From Micromonospora inositola (GTDB lineage: Bacteria > Actinomycetota > Actinomycetes > Mycobacteriales > Micromonosporaceae): 64,000 nt of DNA. The stretch is from contig NZ_LT607754.1 in the NCBI RefSeq assembly GCF_900090285.1, forward strand, positions 1-64,000, written 5' to 3'. How positions within the stretch are numbered: the first letter of the stretch is position 1; each line of letters begins with the position of its first letter. Positions 28,050-37,087 of the stretch are shown here, in pieces. The notes under the pieces were generated by a model. The model worked only from the letters and a program-made list of their open reading frames with translations, was not told where the DNA came from and did no database searches. A program made the translations under genes and the position numbers.

Positions 28050-29222
28050 ATGTCCGTACTGAAGAACCGCGCCACGCTGCGCTGGCTGGTCCCGGTGACC
28101 GCGGGGGTCGCCGTGATCGGTGGCGGCGCCGCCGTCGGCACGTTCGCCGCCGACGCCGAACCGGCCCTGCCGCCCCGTACCGCCGCGCAGCTCCTGGTCG
28201 ACCTGCAGACGTCCCGCCTCGACGGGCTCTCCGGCACCGTGGTGCAGCGGGCCGACCTGGGCCTGCCGCCGCTGGCCAACCTCGCCGGCATGGCCGGCGG
28301 GAACGAGCTGACCACGCTGCTGACCGGCACCCACACCCTGCGGGTCTGGTACTCCGGCGAGGAGCGGCAGCGGGTCGCGCTGCTCGACACCCTCGGCGAG
28401 CGGGACGTGATCCGCGACGGCCGGGACGTCTGGGTCTGGGAGAGCCGGACCAACACCGCGACGCACCGCACCCTGCCGGCGGAACACAGCGCGCCGCCGT
28501 CGGTGCCGGCCACGCCGGCCGAGGCCGCCGACCGGGCCCTCGCCGCGGTCGACCCGACCACCGCGGTCACCGTCGGCCGGTCCGCCCGGGTCGCCGGGCG
28601 GGACGCGTACGAGCTGGTGCTCACTCCGCGCGACGCCGACTCCCTGGTGCACCAGGTCCGGATCGCCCTCGACGCGAAGGAGCACGTGCCGCTGCGGTTC
28701 GAGATCCTGGCCGACGGCACCGACAAGCCGGCTGTCGAGGTGGCCTTCACGCAGGTCGACTTCGCCCGGCCGGACGCCGACCAGTTCCGGTTCAACCCGC
28801 CGCCCGGGGTGACCGTGAAGGAGGAGCCGGCCGACAAGGCCCTGCCGGGTGGGAAGGCCGCGCCGGACGGGAAGGCTGGCCATCGGCCGGACGGCGAGGC
28901 CGGCGACCGGCCGGACGGCACGGACGTGCGTACCGTCGGCACGGGCTGGACCACGGTGGTGGTCGCGCGGCTCGACGCGGCCGGCCCGGCCGGTGGCGCG
29001 AAGGCGGGCGGAGCCAAGGCCGGTACCGCCAAGGTCGGCGACCCGGCGGCGGGCGCCGACCAGGTGGCCGGGCTGCTCGCGACGCTGCCGAAGGTGAGCG
29101 GCGACTGGGGCAGCGGTCGGCTGCTGACCGGGAAGCTGTTCAGCGTGCTGCTCACCGACGACGGCCGGGTGCTGGCGGGGCTGGTCACCCCGGAGCGGCT
29201 GTACCAGGCGGCGCGGGGCTGA
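28050..29222 (+). CDS. secreted LolA-like protein (outer-membrane lipoprotein carrier fold)
   Basis: A 390-residue exported protein. The N-terminus (residues 8-35, VPVTAGVAVIGGGAAVGTFA) is a signal anchor. The following domain has the LolA/DUF2092-type layout: TAAQLLVDLQTSRLDGLSGT, VWYSGEERQRVALLDTLGER, VWVWESRTNTATH, then YELVLTPRDADSLVHQVRIA and FRFNPPPGVTVKE. An Ala/Lys/Gly/Asp-rich insertion (about 265-330) divides the C-terminal part. AGGAGG nine bases before ATG 28050 fixes the start. Actinobacteria lack a Lol outer membrane route, so the fold probably binds lipid or acts as a sensor partner. It is divergent from the two-component system. Confidence 0.75.
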   Translation: MSVLKNRATLRWLVPVTAGVAVIGGGAAVGTFAADAEPALPPRTAAQLLVDLQTSRLDGLSGTVVQRADLGLPPLANLAGMAGGNELTTLLTGTHTLRVWYSGEERQRVALLDTLGERDVIRDGRDVWVWESRTNTATHRTLPAEHSAPPSVPATPAEAADRALAAVDPTTAVTVGRSARVAGRDAYELVLTPRDADSLVHQVRIALDAKEHVPLRFEILADGTDKPAVEVAFTQVDFARPDADQFRFNPPPGVTVKEEPADKALPGGKAAPDGKAGHRPDGEAGDRPDGTDVRTVGTGWTTVVVARLDAAGPAGGAKAGGAKAGTAKVGDPAAGADQVAGLLATLPKVSGDWGSGRLLTGKLFSVLLTDDGRVLAGLVTPERLYQAARG

Positions 29223-29248
29223 TCCAGCGCGGCACGCCCCTGGGGGCA

Positions 29249-29290
29249 GGCTCGGGGCCGGGACGGCGGATGCTGTTCCGGCCCCGAGCC
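29249..29290 (+). terminator. hairpin terminator after the LolA-like gene
   Basis: GGCTCGGGGCCGG and CCGGCCCCGAGCC form a perfect 13-bp stem with a 16-nt loop, 27 bp after the stop codon. Confidence 0.7.
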
Positions 29291-29407
29291 CCACGACCGT
29301 TCCTCACCCGCGAGGGTGACCCTCAAGTCCTCGAATTCCCCTTCCGCAGGGTTTGTCCCGCTACGTCAGGGGTAGTCGCCGCTGTCGGGAAATGAGGGGA
29401 GGGCTGG

Positions 29408-31240
29408 GTGGACTCGTACCCTCCGGTGGAGGCCCACGGCTTGATCGGTGATCTGCAGACGGCGGCGCTGGTGGCGATGGACGGGACGCTGGACTGGTTC
29501 TGCGCCCCTCGGTTCGACTCACCGAGCCTGTTCGGCGCCCTGCTCGATCGGCGCAAGGCTGGGTATTTCCAGGTGTCGCCGGAGGGCGTCGACTACGTGA
29601 GCAAGCAGTTGTACCTGCCCGGCACGGCGATCCTGATCACCCGTTTTCTCAGCGCGGACGGCGTGGGTGAGCTGGTGGATTTCATGCCCGTCGCGGGGGA
29701 TCAGCCTACCGACCGCCACCGGCTGGTGCGGATGCTGCGGGTGGTCCGGGGTGTCATGCGGTTCCGGGTCGACTGCCAACCCCGGTTCAACTACGGGCGG
29801 GATCCGCACGAGATCGACACTTATCCCGAGGGGGACGTTTTCCGCAGCCCTGCACTCTCCCTCGCCGTGAGCCTCATTCGATACCCCGAAACCCGGCCCG
29901 GCGAGCAGGGCGTCCAGCATAGCGAGGAGGGCACCTGGGCGATCGCTACGCTGCGCGAGGGCGAGCGCGGGGGTGTGGTCCTGGAAACAGGAGAGTCGCC
30001 TGACCGGCCGCGCTTTTTCACCCCGGGCGAGGTGAGCGACATGCTCGTGCAGACCCGCGACTTCTGGCGGCGTTGGCTCGCCCGCTCCCACTACACCGGT
30101 CGCTGGCGGGAGATGGTCGAGCGGTCCGCGATCACGCTCAAACTCATGACGTACGCGCCGACCGGCGCGGTGATCGCCGCCCCCACCGCCGGGCTGCCGG
30201 AGCAGATCGGCGGGCAACGCACCTGGGACTACCGCTACACCTGGATCCGCGACGCGTCAATCTCCGTACACACCCTGCTCAAGCTGGGCTTCACCGACGA
30301 AGCGTGGCGGTACATGCACTGGGTCGACGACCGGGTCCGGGAGGCCAGGGAACGGGAGAGGCCGCTGCAGATCATGTACCGCGTCGACGGCTCAACCGAT
30401 CTCTCCGAGGAGGTGCTCGACCACTTCGAGGGTTACCGCGGATCAGCACCGGTGCGGGTGGGCAATGGCGCCGCGAACCAACTGCAACTCGACATCTACG
30501 GCGAGGTACTCAACGGCCTCAACGAGGCAGACAGCCATGATCTGCAGCCCTCTCACCAGTTGTGGCTGGACACCGTACGACTGGTGGACTGGGTCTGCAA
30601 GCACTGGGACCAGCCCGAAGACGGGATCTGGGAAACCCGTGGCGGCCGCCAGGACTTCACCTACGGGCGCCTGATGTCGTGGGTGGCTCTCGACCGGGCC
30701 GTCCGCCTCGCGCACCGGCGCGGACGACCGGCCGACACCGACCGGTGGGTGCGTAACCGAGACCTGATCTACGAACAGATCATGGCCCGTGGCTTCCACC
30801 CCGGACGTGGGGCCTTCGTCCAGCACTACGCGACCGACGTCCTGGACGCGTCGCTGCTCGCCATGCCCGGCGTCGGATTGGTCTCGTCAACGGATCCGAT
30901 GTGGCAGTCCACGCTGCGGGCGATGGACGCGGAGCTCGTCTCCGACAGCCTGGTCTACCGGTACGACCCGGCCGCCTCGCCCGACGGCCTTCCCGGCCAG
31001 GAGAGCACCTTCACCATGTGCAGCTTTTGGTACGTCCAGGCCCTCGCCGAGTCCGGACGGCTCGACGACGCCACGCTGACCCTGGAGAAGATGCTCACCT
31101 ACAGCAGTCCACTCGGCCTCTACTCAGAGGAGATCGCCCCCACCGGCGAGCAGACCGGCAACTTCCCGCAGGCGTTCAGCCACCTCGCCCTGATCGGCGC
31201 GGCCGTGAACCTCGACCGGTTACTCGACGCCCGCCCATGA
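29408..31240 (+). CDS. glycoside hydrolase family 15 protein (glucoamylase/trehalase-like)
   Basis: A 610-residue cytosolic enzyme; no signal peptide. The N-terminal beta-sandwich (about 1-230) starts with EAHGLIGDLQTAALVAMDGT and LDWFCAPRFDSPSLFGALLD, diagnostic of GH15 proteins. The (alpha/alpha)6 barrel contains RTWDYRYTWIRDASISVHTL, IMYRVDGSTDLSEEVLDHFE and the end ESTFTMCSFWYVQALAESGR, then GNFPQAFSHLALIGAAVNL. Members hydrolyse alpha-glucans or trehalose; mycobacterial homologues act on trehalose (family knowledge). The substrate here is not decidable. GTG 29408 follows GGGGAGGG. It is a single gene. Confidence 0.9.
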   Translation: MDSYPPVEAHGLIGDLQTAALVAMDGTLDWFCAPRFDSPSLFGALLDRRKAGYFQVSPEGVDYVSKQLYLPGTAILITRFLSADGVGELVDFMPVAGDQPTDRHRLVRMLRVVRGVMRFRVDCQPRFNYGRDPHEIDTYPEGDVFRSPALSLAVSLIRYPETRPGEQGVQHSEEGTWAIATLREGERGGVVLETGESPDRPRFFTPGEVSDMLVQTRDFWRRWLARSHYTGRWREMVERSAITLKLMTYAPTGAVIAAPTAGLPEQIGGQRTWDYRYTWIRDASISVHTLLKLGFTDEAWRYMHWVDDRVREARERERPLQIMYRVDGSTDLSEEVLDHFEGYRGSAPVRVGNGAANQLQLDIYGEVLNGLNEADSHDLQPSHQLWLDTVRLVDWVCKHWDQPEDGIWETRGGRQDFTYGRLMSWVALDRAVRLAHRRGRPADTDRWVRNRDLIYEQIMARGFHPGRGAFVQHYATDVLDASLLAMPGVGLVSSTDPMWQSTLRAMDAELVSDSLVYRYDPAASPDGLPGQESTFTMCSFWYVQALAESGRLDDATLTLEKMLTYSSPLGLYSEEIAPTGEQTGNFPQAFSHLALIGAAVNLDRLLDARP

Positions 31241-31364
31241 CCCGCCTGGACGTGGCGGACGCACCGCGCGCGGTGTGACGTCGGCGCGGGCGGCCGGGCA
31301 GGCTTGGTCCGGCGGCTCGCCGCGCGGTATCTTTCTCAGTTCAAACACAAAAAGAAATGACCCC

Positions 31365-31381
31365 CACAGGCCATTCCTGTG
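31365..31381. promoter_or_regulatory. palindrome and AT-rich control region upstream of helD
   Basis: CACAGG-CCATT-CCTGTG is an inverted repeat. It follows an A-rich stretch (31341-31358) that is striking against this GC content, and precedes a TAGCTT hexamer just before the ribosome site of helD. It may be an operator. The published rifamycin-associated element does not match it. Confidence 0.4.
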
Positions 31382-31407
31382 ACGAATCTAGCTTATGAGG
31401 AGCCGGC

Positions 31408-33696
31408 TTGTCAACGCACTCCACCGGTGAGCTGCACCAGGACGACGAGATCGGTCGTGAGCAGGAGTACGTCTCGATGCTGTACGGCCGGCTGGACGGC
31501 ATGCGGGACCAGGCCGCCCGCCGGCTCGCCGAGGAACTGCACACCACCGGCGGCACGTTGCAGGCCCGCTCCCAGCGCGACTCCGCCGTCCAGATGTACG
31601 CCGACCAGGTCGAGCAGTACTCGGCGGTGGAGAACGGCCTCTGCTTCGGCCGCCTCGACGGCGACGACGGCTCCGCCCGCTACATCGGCCGGATCGGCAT
31701 CTTCGACACCGGCGGCGACTACGACCCGCTGCTGATGGACTGGCGGGCGCCGGCCGCCCGGGCGTTCTACCTGGCCACCGCCGCCAACCCGCAGGGCGTA
31801 CGCCGGCGGCGGCACCTGCGCACCCGGCAGCGGAAGGTGACCGGGCTCAACGACGAGGTGCTCGACCTGGCCACCGCCTCCCCCACCGCACACGAGGAGC
31901 TGACCGGGGAGGCGTCGCTGCTCGCCGCGCTCACCGCCGGCCGGACCGGCCGGATGCGCGACATCGTGGAGACCATCCAGGCCGAGCAGGACCGGATCAT
32001 CCGCGCCGACCTGCCCGGGGTGCTGGTCGTGCAGGGCGGTCCGGGCACCGGCAAGACCGCGGTCGCGCTGCACCGGGCCGCGTACCTGCTCTACACCCAC
32101 CGGCAGCAGCTCGCCAGCCGGGGCGTGCTGCTGGTCGGGCCGAACGCCACCTTCCTGCGCTACATCTCCCAGGTGCTGCCGGCGCTGGCCGAGACGGGTG
32201 TGCTGCTGCGTACCCAGGCCGACCTCTTCCCCGGGGTGAGTGCCCGGCGGGCCGAGCCGGCGGCGACGGCGGCGCTCAAGGGCCGGGCCGTGATGACCGA
32301 GGTGCTCGCCGCCGCGGTCCGCGACCGGCAGTGGGTGCCCGACGAGCCGCTGGAGATCGAGCTGCCGCAGCGGGAGATCCTCACGCTCGAGCCGGAGACG
32401 GTCCGGCAGGCCCGGGAGCGGGCCCGCCGCTCCAGCCGTCCACACAACCTGGCCCGGGCGCTCTTCGACATCGAGATCGTGCACGCGCTCGCCGCCCAGG
32501 TCGCCGACCGGATCGGCGCCGACCCGCTGGGCGGGGAGAACCTGCTCTCCGAGGCCGACCTGGCCGAGATCCGCCGCGAGCTGCGCGAGGAGCCGGAGGT
32601 CCGGGCCACGCTGGACGAGCTCTGGCCGGTGCTCACCCCGCAGCGGCTGCTCGCCGACCTGTACGCCTCGCCCGAGCGGATCGCCACCGCCGCCCCGATG
32701 CTCACCGTGGCGGAGCGAGCGTCGCTGCACCGGGAGCCGGGCGGCTGGACCCCGGCCGACGTGCCGCTGCTCGACGAGGCGGCCGAGCTGCTGGGCGAGG
32801 ACGAGCGCGCCGCGGCGGCCCGCCGGGAGCGGATCCGGTCCCTGCAGCGGGAGTACGCCGAGGGCGTGCTGGAGATCGCCCGCGGGTCCCGCTCCATCGA
32901 CGTGGAGGACGAGGCGGACGGCGGCGAGATCCTCGGCGTCACCGACCTGATCGACGCCGATCGGCTGCTGGAACGGCAGGAGGAGTCCGAGCGGCTGACC
33001 ACCGCGCAGCGGGCCGCCGCCGACCGGAGCTGGGCGTTCGGGCACGTCATCGTCGACGAGGCGCAGGAGCTGTCGCCGATGGCCTGGCGGCTGCTGATGC
33101 GCCGTTGCCCCAGCCGGTCGATGACGATCGTCGGGGACGTGGCGCAGACCGGGGCGCTGTCCGGTACCCCCTCCTGGCAGGAGGCGCTGGAGCCGTACGT
33201 GGCCCGGCGCTGGCGGCTGGAGGAGCTGACCGTCAGCTACCGCACCCCGGCCGAGATCATGGCCGTCGCCGCCGAGGTGCTCGCCGAGATCGACCCCGCG
33301 CTCCGCCCGCCCCGCTCGGTCCGCGCCAGTGGTATGCCGCCGTGGGACCGTACGGTCGACCCGGACCGGCTCGCCGCCGGGCTGGTCGAGGCGACCACGC
33401 GGGAGGCGGCCGGGCTCGACGACGGACGGCTCGGCGTGATCGTGCCGACCGGTCGGGTGGACGAGCTGGGCGCCGCGGTCACCGCCGCCCTGCCGGAGGC
33501 CGCGGTCGGCGAGCAGCCAGAGCTGGAGAACCGCGTGGTGGTGCTGACCGTTGGGCAGGCCAAGGGGCTCGAGTTCGACTCGGTGCTGGTGGTGGACCCG
33601 GAGCGGATCGTGGCCGAGTCACCGCGCGGGCACAGCGACCTCTACGTCGCGCTCACCCGCGCCACCCAGCGCCTCGGCATCCTCCGCACCCCCTGA
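31408..33696 (+). CDS. helD: HelD-type UvrD/Rep-like ATPase (RNA polymerase recycling factor)
   Basis: A superfamily 1 motor that clears RNA polymerase from DNA; actinobacterial HelR proteins can confer rifamycin tolerance (family knowledge). It has 762 residues. The N-terminal coiled coil (REQEYVSMLYGRLDGMRDQA) fits the arm that enters the polymerase. Walker A is VVQGGPGTGKT (about 207-217), Walker B VIVDEAQELSPM, and the C-terminal helicase motifs are EELTVSYRTPAEIMAVA and VVVLTVGQAKGLEFDSVLVV with VALTRATQRLGIL. The start is TTG 31408 with GAGGAG seven bases upstream. A hairpin terminator follows. Confidence 0.9.
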   Translation: MSTHSTGELHQDDEIGREQEYVSMLYGRLDGMRDQAARRLAEELHTTGGTLQARSQRDSAVQMYADQVEQYSAVENGLCFGRLDGDDGSARYIGRIGIFDTGGDYDPLLMDWRAPAARAFYLATAANPQGVRRRRHLRTRQRKVTGLNDEVLDLATASPTAHEELTGEASLLAALTAGRTGRMRDIVETIQAEQDRIIRADLPGVLVVQGGPGTGKTAVALHRAAYLLYTHRQQLASRGVLLVGPNATFLRYISQVLPALAETGVLLRTQADLFPGVSARRAEPAATAALKGRAVMTEVLAAAVRDRQWVPDEPLEIELPQREILTLEPETVRQARERARRSSRPHNLARALFDIEIVHALAAQVADRIGADPLGGENLLSEADLAEIRRELREEPEVRATLDELWPVLTPQRLLADLYASPERIATAAPMLTVAERASLHREPGGWTPADVPLLDEAAELLGEDERAAAARRERIRSLQREYAEGVLEIARGSRSIDVEDEADGGEILGVTDLIDADRLLERQEESERLTTAQRAAADRSWAFGHVIVDEAQELSPMAWRLLMRRCPSRSMTIVGDVAQTGALSGTPSWQEALEPYVARRWRLEELTVSYRTPAEIMAVAAEVLAEIDPALRPPRSVRASGMPPWDRTVDPDRLAAGLVEATTREAAGLDDGRLGVIVPTGRVDELGAAVTAALPEAAVGEQPELENRVVVLTVGQAKGLEFDSVLVVDPERIVAESPRGHSDLYVALTRATQRLGILRTP

Positions 33697-33756
33697 CCCG
33701 GCCACCCCGCCCCCCGGCCCTCCGTCGACGGCTCGGTCAAGGACGTGGCTGACATC

Positions 33757-33797
33757 GGAAGTAGTGGCCTTCCCCTCGACGGGGGGCCACTACTTCC
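33757..33797. terminator. convergent hairpin terminator after helD
   Basis: GGAAGTAGTGGCC pairs perfectly with GGCCACTACTTCC, and the loop contains a further CCCC/GGGG stem. It separates helD from the minus-strand gene at 33818. Confidence 0.8.
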
Positions 33798-33817
33798 ACG
33801 GTGGAGCGTGATCCCTG

Positions 33818-34240
33818 CTACCCGGGGTTGGCTCCCTCGTCGGTGAAGTTGCCGACCTGGCTGCCGCTGGCGGACTTGTCGCTGGTCGAGCCACCCGCCG
33901 GGGTGCTCATCCCGCCGGTGGTGGCGTCCCCTGTGGTGGTCGGGGCCACCTTCCCGGGGTGCCGCTCCGGCTGCCGGGCGACCCGTCGGGCGCTGGCCGG
34001 CCCGGCGGTGCCGCCGGTCGTGGTGATCGCCCCCTGGCCGCGGGTCGGGCCGCCGTCCCGGAGCACGTTCGGGTCGATCCGGGTGTGCGCCGGGTCGTCG
34101 GGGTCCTCGTCCTGGATGACCCGGAGCACGTCGGTCTGCGGCACGGTGACCTCGTCGAGCGCGCCCTCGCCGTACACGCCGCCGGCGACCCGTTCCTCGG
34201 CCCGGCGGGCGGCGTCCTGCCGCATGTCGTCCTCACGCAC
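33818..34240 (-). CDS. low-complexity hypothetical protein (140 aa)
   Basis: The first 65 residues are charged (VREDDMRQDAARRAEERVAG, then TDVLRVIQDEDPDDPAHTRI). The last 75 are Gly/Thr/Ser/Pro-rich and probably disordered. No signal or membrane segment. GTG 34240 sits five bases behind GAGGTGG. Codon use is normal for the genome. I do not recognise a family; it faces away from the GDPD gene and the two share a 187-bp promoter region. Confidence 0.6.
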   Translation of the reverse strand: MREDDMRQDAARRAEERVAGGVYGEGALDEVTVPQTDVLRVIQDEDPDDPAHTRIDPNVLRDGGPTRGQGAITTTGGTAGPASARRVARQPERHPGKVAPTTTGDATTGGMSTPAGGSTSDKSASGSQVGNFTDEGANPG

Positions 34241-34427
34241 GTCAACCACCTCGCAGCTGTCTCGGATCAAGCTGCGTGCCCGTCGACCGGCCGGCCAAAC
34301 CCGAGGCGGCGGGGTCGTCTCCCGGGGTTCACCGGGGCGACTCCCGCCGCTCGCCCGCCCGCCGTCCCGGCTGCCCATGCTGACCGGCGGGTTGGCGGGA
34401 ACCGCCCGCCCCCGAAGGGACAACAGC

Positions 34428-36470
34428 GTGCGAGCCGTACGCCGTACCGCCATCGCCGCCCTCGTGGCGGCGACCGTGACCACCGGCCTTTCGGCCCCCG
34501 CCGAGGCGACCCCACGGCCGGGCCGGACCTTCGACCTGCAGGCCCACCGCGGTGGCCTCGGGCTGCGGGTGGAGAGCACCCTGGCCTCGTTCGGCAACGC
34601 CCTGCAGCTCGGGGTGAGCACCCTGGAACTGGACGTCCAGATCACCTCCGACGGTCAGGCCGTGGTCACCCACGACCGGAAGGTCAGCGGCGCCAAGTGC
34701 GTCGACACCGCACCGGTGACCCCGGGTGACCCGAAGTTCCCGTACGTCGGCAAGTACGTCAACACGCTCACCCTGGCCCAGGTGCGCACCCTGGACTGCG
34801 GGTCGAAGACCCTGCCGGACAAGCCCGGTCAGCTCGCCGCGCCCGGGGCCCGGATGCCGCTGCTGCGGGAGGTCTTCGCGCTGGTCAAGCGCTACCGCGC
34901 GAATGACGTGAAGCTCAACGTGGAGACCAAGGTGGAGGCCGGCGCGCCGACCGAGACCGCCCCGCGCGAGCAGTTCGTACAGGTCACCGCGCGGGAGATC
35001 CGGGACGCCGGGATGGTCAAGCAGGTGACCGTCCAGAGCTTCGACTGGGGCTCGCTGATCCGGATGCGCCAGGTCGAGCCGCGGCTGCCCCTGGTGGCGC
35101 TGACCAACTACGACTTCCTCCAGGTCGGCCAGCCCGGCGCCTCGCCGTGGCTCGGCGGGCTGGACATCGACGACTTCGGCGGGGACCCGATCGCGGCGAT
35201 CCGCAGCTTCGGCGCGTCCGCGTTCTCGCCGGTGCACGGCTTCCCGCAGGACGGCAAGGTGACCGACCCCGGCTACCGGCCGTACGTGACGAAGGAGATG
35301 GTGGCGCACGCGCACCGCAACGGGATCAAGGTGATCCCGTGGACGGTGGACGACGTGCCGACCATGGCGAAGCTGATCGACGACGGCGTGGACGGCCTCA
35401 TCACCGACTACCCGGACCGGCTGCGCGGGCTGCTCGCCGAGCGCGGCTACCGGCTTCCCCGGGCGTACGCGTCGCCGTTCGACATCCAGGCCCACCGCGG
35501 CGGCCGGTCCACCCGGCCGGAGGACACCCTGCCCGCGTTCGCCAACGCCCTGCAGAACCCGGCCATCTCGACCCTGGAGCTGGACACCGGGGTGACCGCC
35601 GACGGGCACCTGGTGGTGCTGCACGACCGGGCGATCAACGGGTCGCACTGCGTGGACACCGCCCCGGTGCGGCCGGGCGACCCGAAGTACCCGTACGTCG
35701 GGAAGCTGGTGCACGAGCTGACATTGGCCCAGATCAAGACGATCGACTGCGGGTCGAAGACGCTGCCGGAGTTCCCCGCCCAGGTGGCCGTGCCGGGCGC
35801 CCGGATCCCCACCCTCGACGAGGTCTTCGCGCTGGTGAAGGCGAGCGGCCGGGACGACGTCCGGATGAACATCGAGACGAAGATCAGCCCGCTGGTGGCG
35901 GACACCGAGCCGTACCCGAGTTTCACTCGCAAGCTGGTCGACGCGATCGAGGGGGCCGGCTTCACCCGGCGCGCCACCATCCAGTCCTTCGACTGGCGCA
36001 CCATCCGGTACGCCCACCGGCTGAACCCGCAGATCGACACGGTCGCCCTGGTCTGGCAGTACGGCCCGGCCGAGTGCGCCAGCCTCGCCGACGAGTGCTC
36101 GCTGCGCGCGGTCTACGACGACCCGACGGTGCGGAGCCCGTGGACGGGCGGCCTGGACTGGTGGAAGTACCAGGACCTGGGTGAGCTGGTGCGGCGGTCG
36201 GGCGCGACCACGGTGTCGGCGAACTGGCAGGTGCACGACCCGGCCCAGGGCACGGTGGCCTCGGCCGACTGGTACCTGCGGCAGAACCCGGCATACTTCC
36301 ACGGACCGGACGTCCGCACCCTCCAGGGTCGGTACGGGCTGACCGTGGTGCCGTACACCGTCGACGACGCGGCGGTGATGCAGCGGGTCATCGACCTCGG
36401 CGTGGACGGGATCATCACCGACGACCCGGAGCTGCTGATCTCCGTCGCCATCCGCAACGGCCTGCGCTGA
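34428..36470 (+). CDS. secreted glycerophosphodiester phosphodiesterase with two GDPD domains in tandem
   Basis: Hydrolyses glycerophosphodiesters to glycerol-3-phosphate and an alcohol (family knowledge). It has 680 residues, with a signal peptide at 1-28 ending SAPAEA. Two full GDPD barrels follow, about 36-345 and 348-680. Each has its own QAHRGG catalytic start, an ELD metal motif (LELDVQITSDGQAVVTHDR, LELDTGVTADGHLVVLHDR), and a GDPKxPYVGK insert with a CVDTAP/DCGSKTLP cysteine pair. Copy 1 has VEST where copy 2 has the usual PEDT. Most GDPDs have one domain, so this is an internal duplication. GTG 34428 follows AAGGGA. Confidence 0.88.
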   Translation: MRAVRRTAIAALVAATVTTGLSAPAEATPRPGRTFDLQAHRGGLGLRVESTLASFGNALQLGVSTLELDVQITSDGQAVVTHDRKVSGAKCVDTAPVTPGDPKFPYVGKYVNTLTLAQVRTLDCGSKTLPDKPGQLAAPGARMPLLREVFALVKRYRANDVKLNVETKVEAGAPTETAPREQFVQVTAREIRDAGMVKQVTVQSFDWGSLIRMRQVEPRLPLVALTNYDFLQVGQPGASPWLGGLDIDDFGGDPIAAIRSFGASAFSPVHGFPQDGKVTDPGYRPYVTKEMVAHAHRNGIKVIPWTVDDVPTMAKLIDDGVDGLITDYPDRLRGLLAERGYRLPRAYASPFDIQAHRGGRSTRPEDTLPAFANALQNPAISTLELDTGVTADGHLVVLHDRAINGSHCVDTAPVRPGDPKYPYVGKLVHELTLAQIKTIDCGSKTLPEFPAQVAVPGARIPTLDEVFALVKASGRDDVRMNIETKISPLVADTEPYPSFTRKLVDAIEGAGFTRRATIQSFDWRTIRYAHRLNPQIDTVALVWQYGPAECASLADECSLRAVYDDPTVRSPWTGGLDWWKYQDLGELVRRSGATTVSANWQVHDPAQGTVASADWYLRQNPAYFHGPDVRTLQGRYGLTVVPYTVDDAAVMQRVIDLGVDGIITDDPELLISVAIRNGLR

Positions 36471-36502
36471 GCCGACCTGGCCCCGGGGAGGCGGCATCCG
36501 GT

Positions 36503-36514
36503 CACCGATCGGTG
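36503..36514. promoter_or_regulatory. palindrome with ACCGATCGGT core
   Basis: CACCGATCGGTG is a perfect palindrome in the 172-bp gap after the GDPD gene and shares its 10-bp core with the site at 19405. A GGGTAG hexamer (36533-36538), suggestive of a SigB-type -10 box, lies 18 bp downstream. Confidence 0.35.
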
Positions 36515-36642
36515 TTACCTCTTCGGGGACCCGGGTAGGCGGGGGGTGCCCCCGCCATGAACGCGAACCGCGCCGTGGCCGACACGCGGTAGCGGGGCGA
36601 GGGAGTGCAGGGAACGACTCATCGCATCCTGAGGAGGACCAG

Positions 36643-37014
36643 ATGAGCACGCAGGCTGCATCCACCAGGCCGATGAATCGGCCGCAGGAGGCCAACCGGG
36701 CGGCGATGCAGGAGACGCCCACCCGGCCGATGCCGATGATGCAGGACGGGCACCGGCAGGCCATGCAGGCGCCGGGCACCGAGACCAAGCCGTCGCTGCG
36801 GACCACCGAGTTCTGGGTCTACGTGGCGGCCGTGATCGCCGTGCTGGCCGCCTCGCAGTTGGCCGGCAAGAACTCGGTCGGCGTGGACATCTTCCGCGCC
36901 AACCAGGCCTGGTTCTTCATCACCCTGCTGACCATCGGCTACCTGGGTAGCCGCGGTCTCGCCAAGGCCGGCAGCAACTGGCGCAGCAGCGAGGAACGCA
37001 AGGCCCGACACTGA
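36643..37014 (+). CDS. small membrane protein with two TM helices (123 aa)
   Basis: The N-terminal half (1-55) is polar, Met/Gln/Pro/Arg-rich and probably disordered, with repeated RPM and TRPM units. TM helix 1 is about 58-75 (FWVYVAAVIAVLAASQLAG) and TM helix 2 about 88-106 (WFFITLLTIGYLGSRGLA), followed by a basic tail. A strong GAGGAGGACC site precedes ATG 36643. Function unknown. A perfect 17-bp terminator hairpin follows. Confidence 0.75.
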   Translation: MSTQAASTRPMNRPQEANRAAMQETPTRPMPMMQDGHRQAMQAPGTETKPSLRTTEFWVYVAAVIAVLAASQLAGKNSVGVDIFRANQAWFFITLLTIGYLGSRGLAKAGSNWRSSEERKARH

Positions 37015-37037
37015 CCGACGAGATCAACACCTGAGAA

Positions 37038-37075
37038 CGACGGTGGCCCCGGGAGTTGTCCCGGGGCCACCGTCG
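37038..37075. terminator. bidirectional terminator, 17-bp perfect stem
   Basis: CGACGGTGGCCCCGGGA and TCCCGGGGCCACCGTCG pair fully with a GTTG tetraloop, between two convergent genes. Confidence 0.9.
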
Positions 37076-37087
37076 TCGGTCGTGCTA

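Noticed and set aside
31320..31407. Rifamycin-associated element before helD
   Set aside because: The palindrome present does not resemble the known element as I remember it.
33801..34427. In-frame upstream extension of the GDPD gene
   Set aside because: The signal peptide and ribosome site are at GTG 34428, and the extension is antisense to the gene at 33818-34240.
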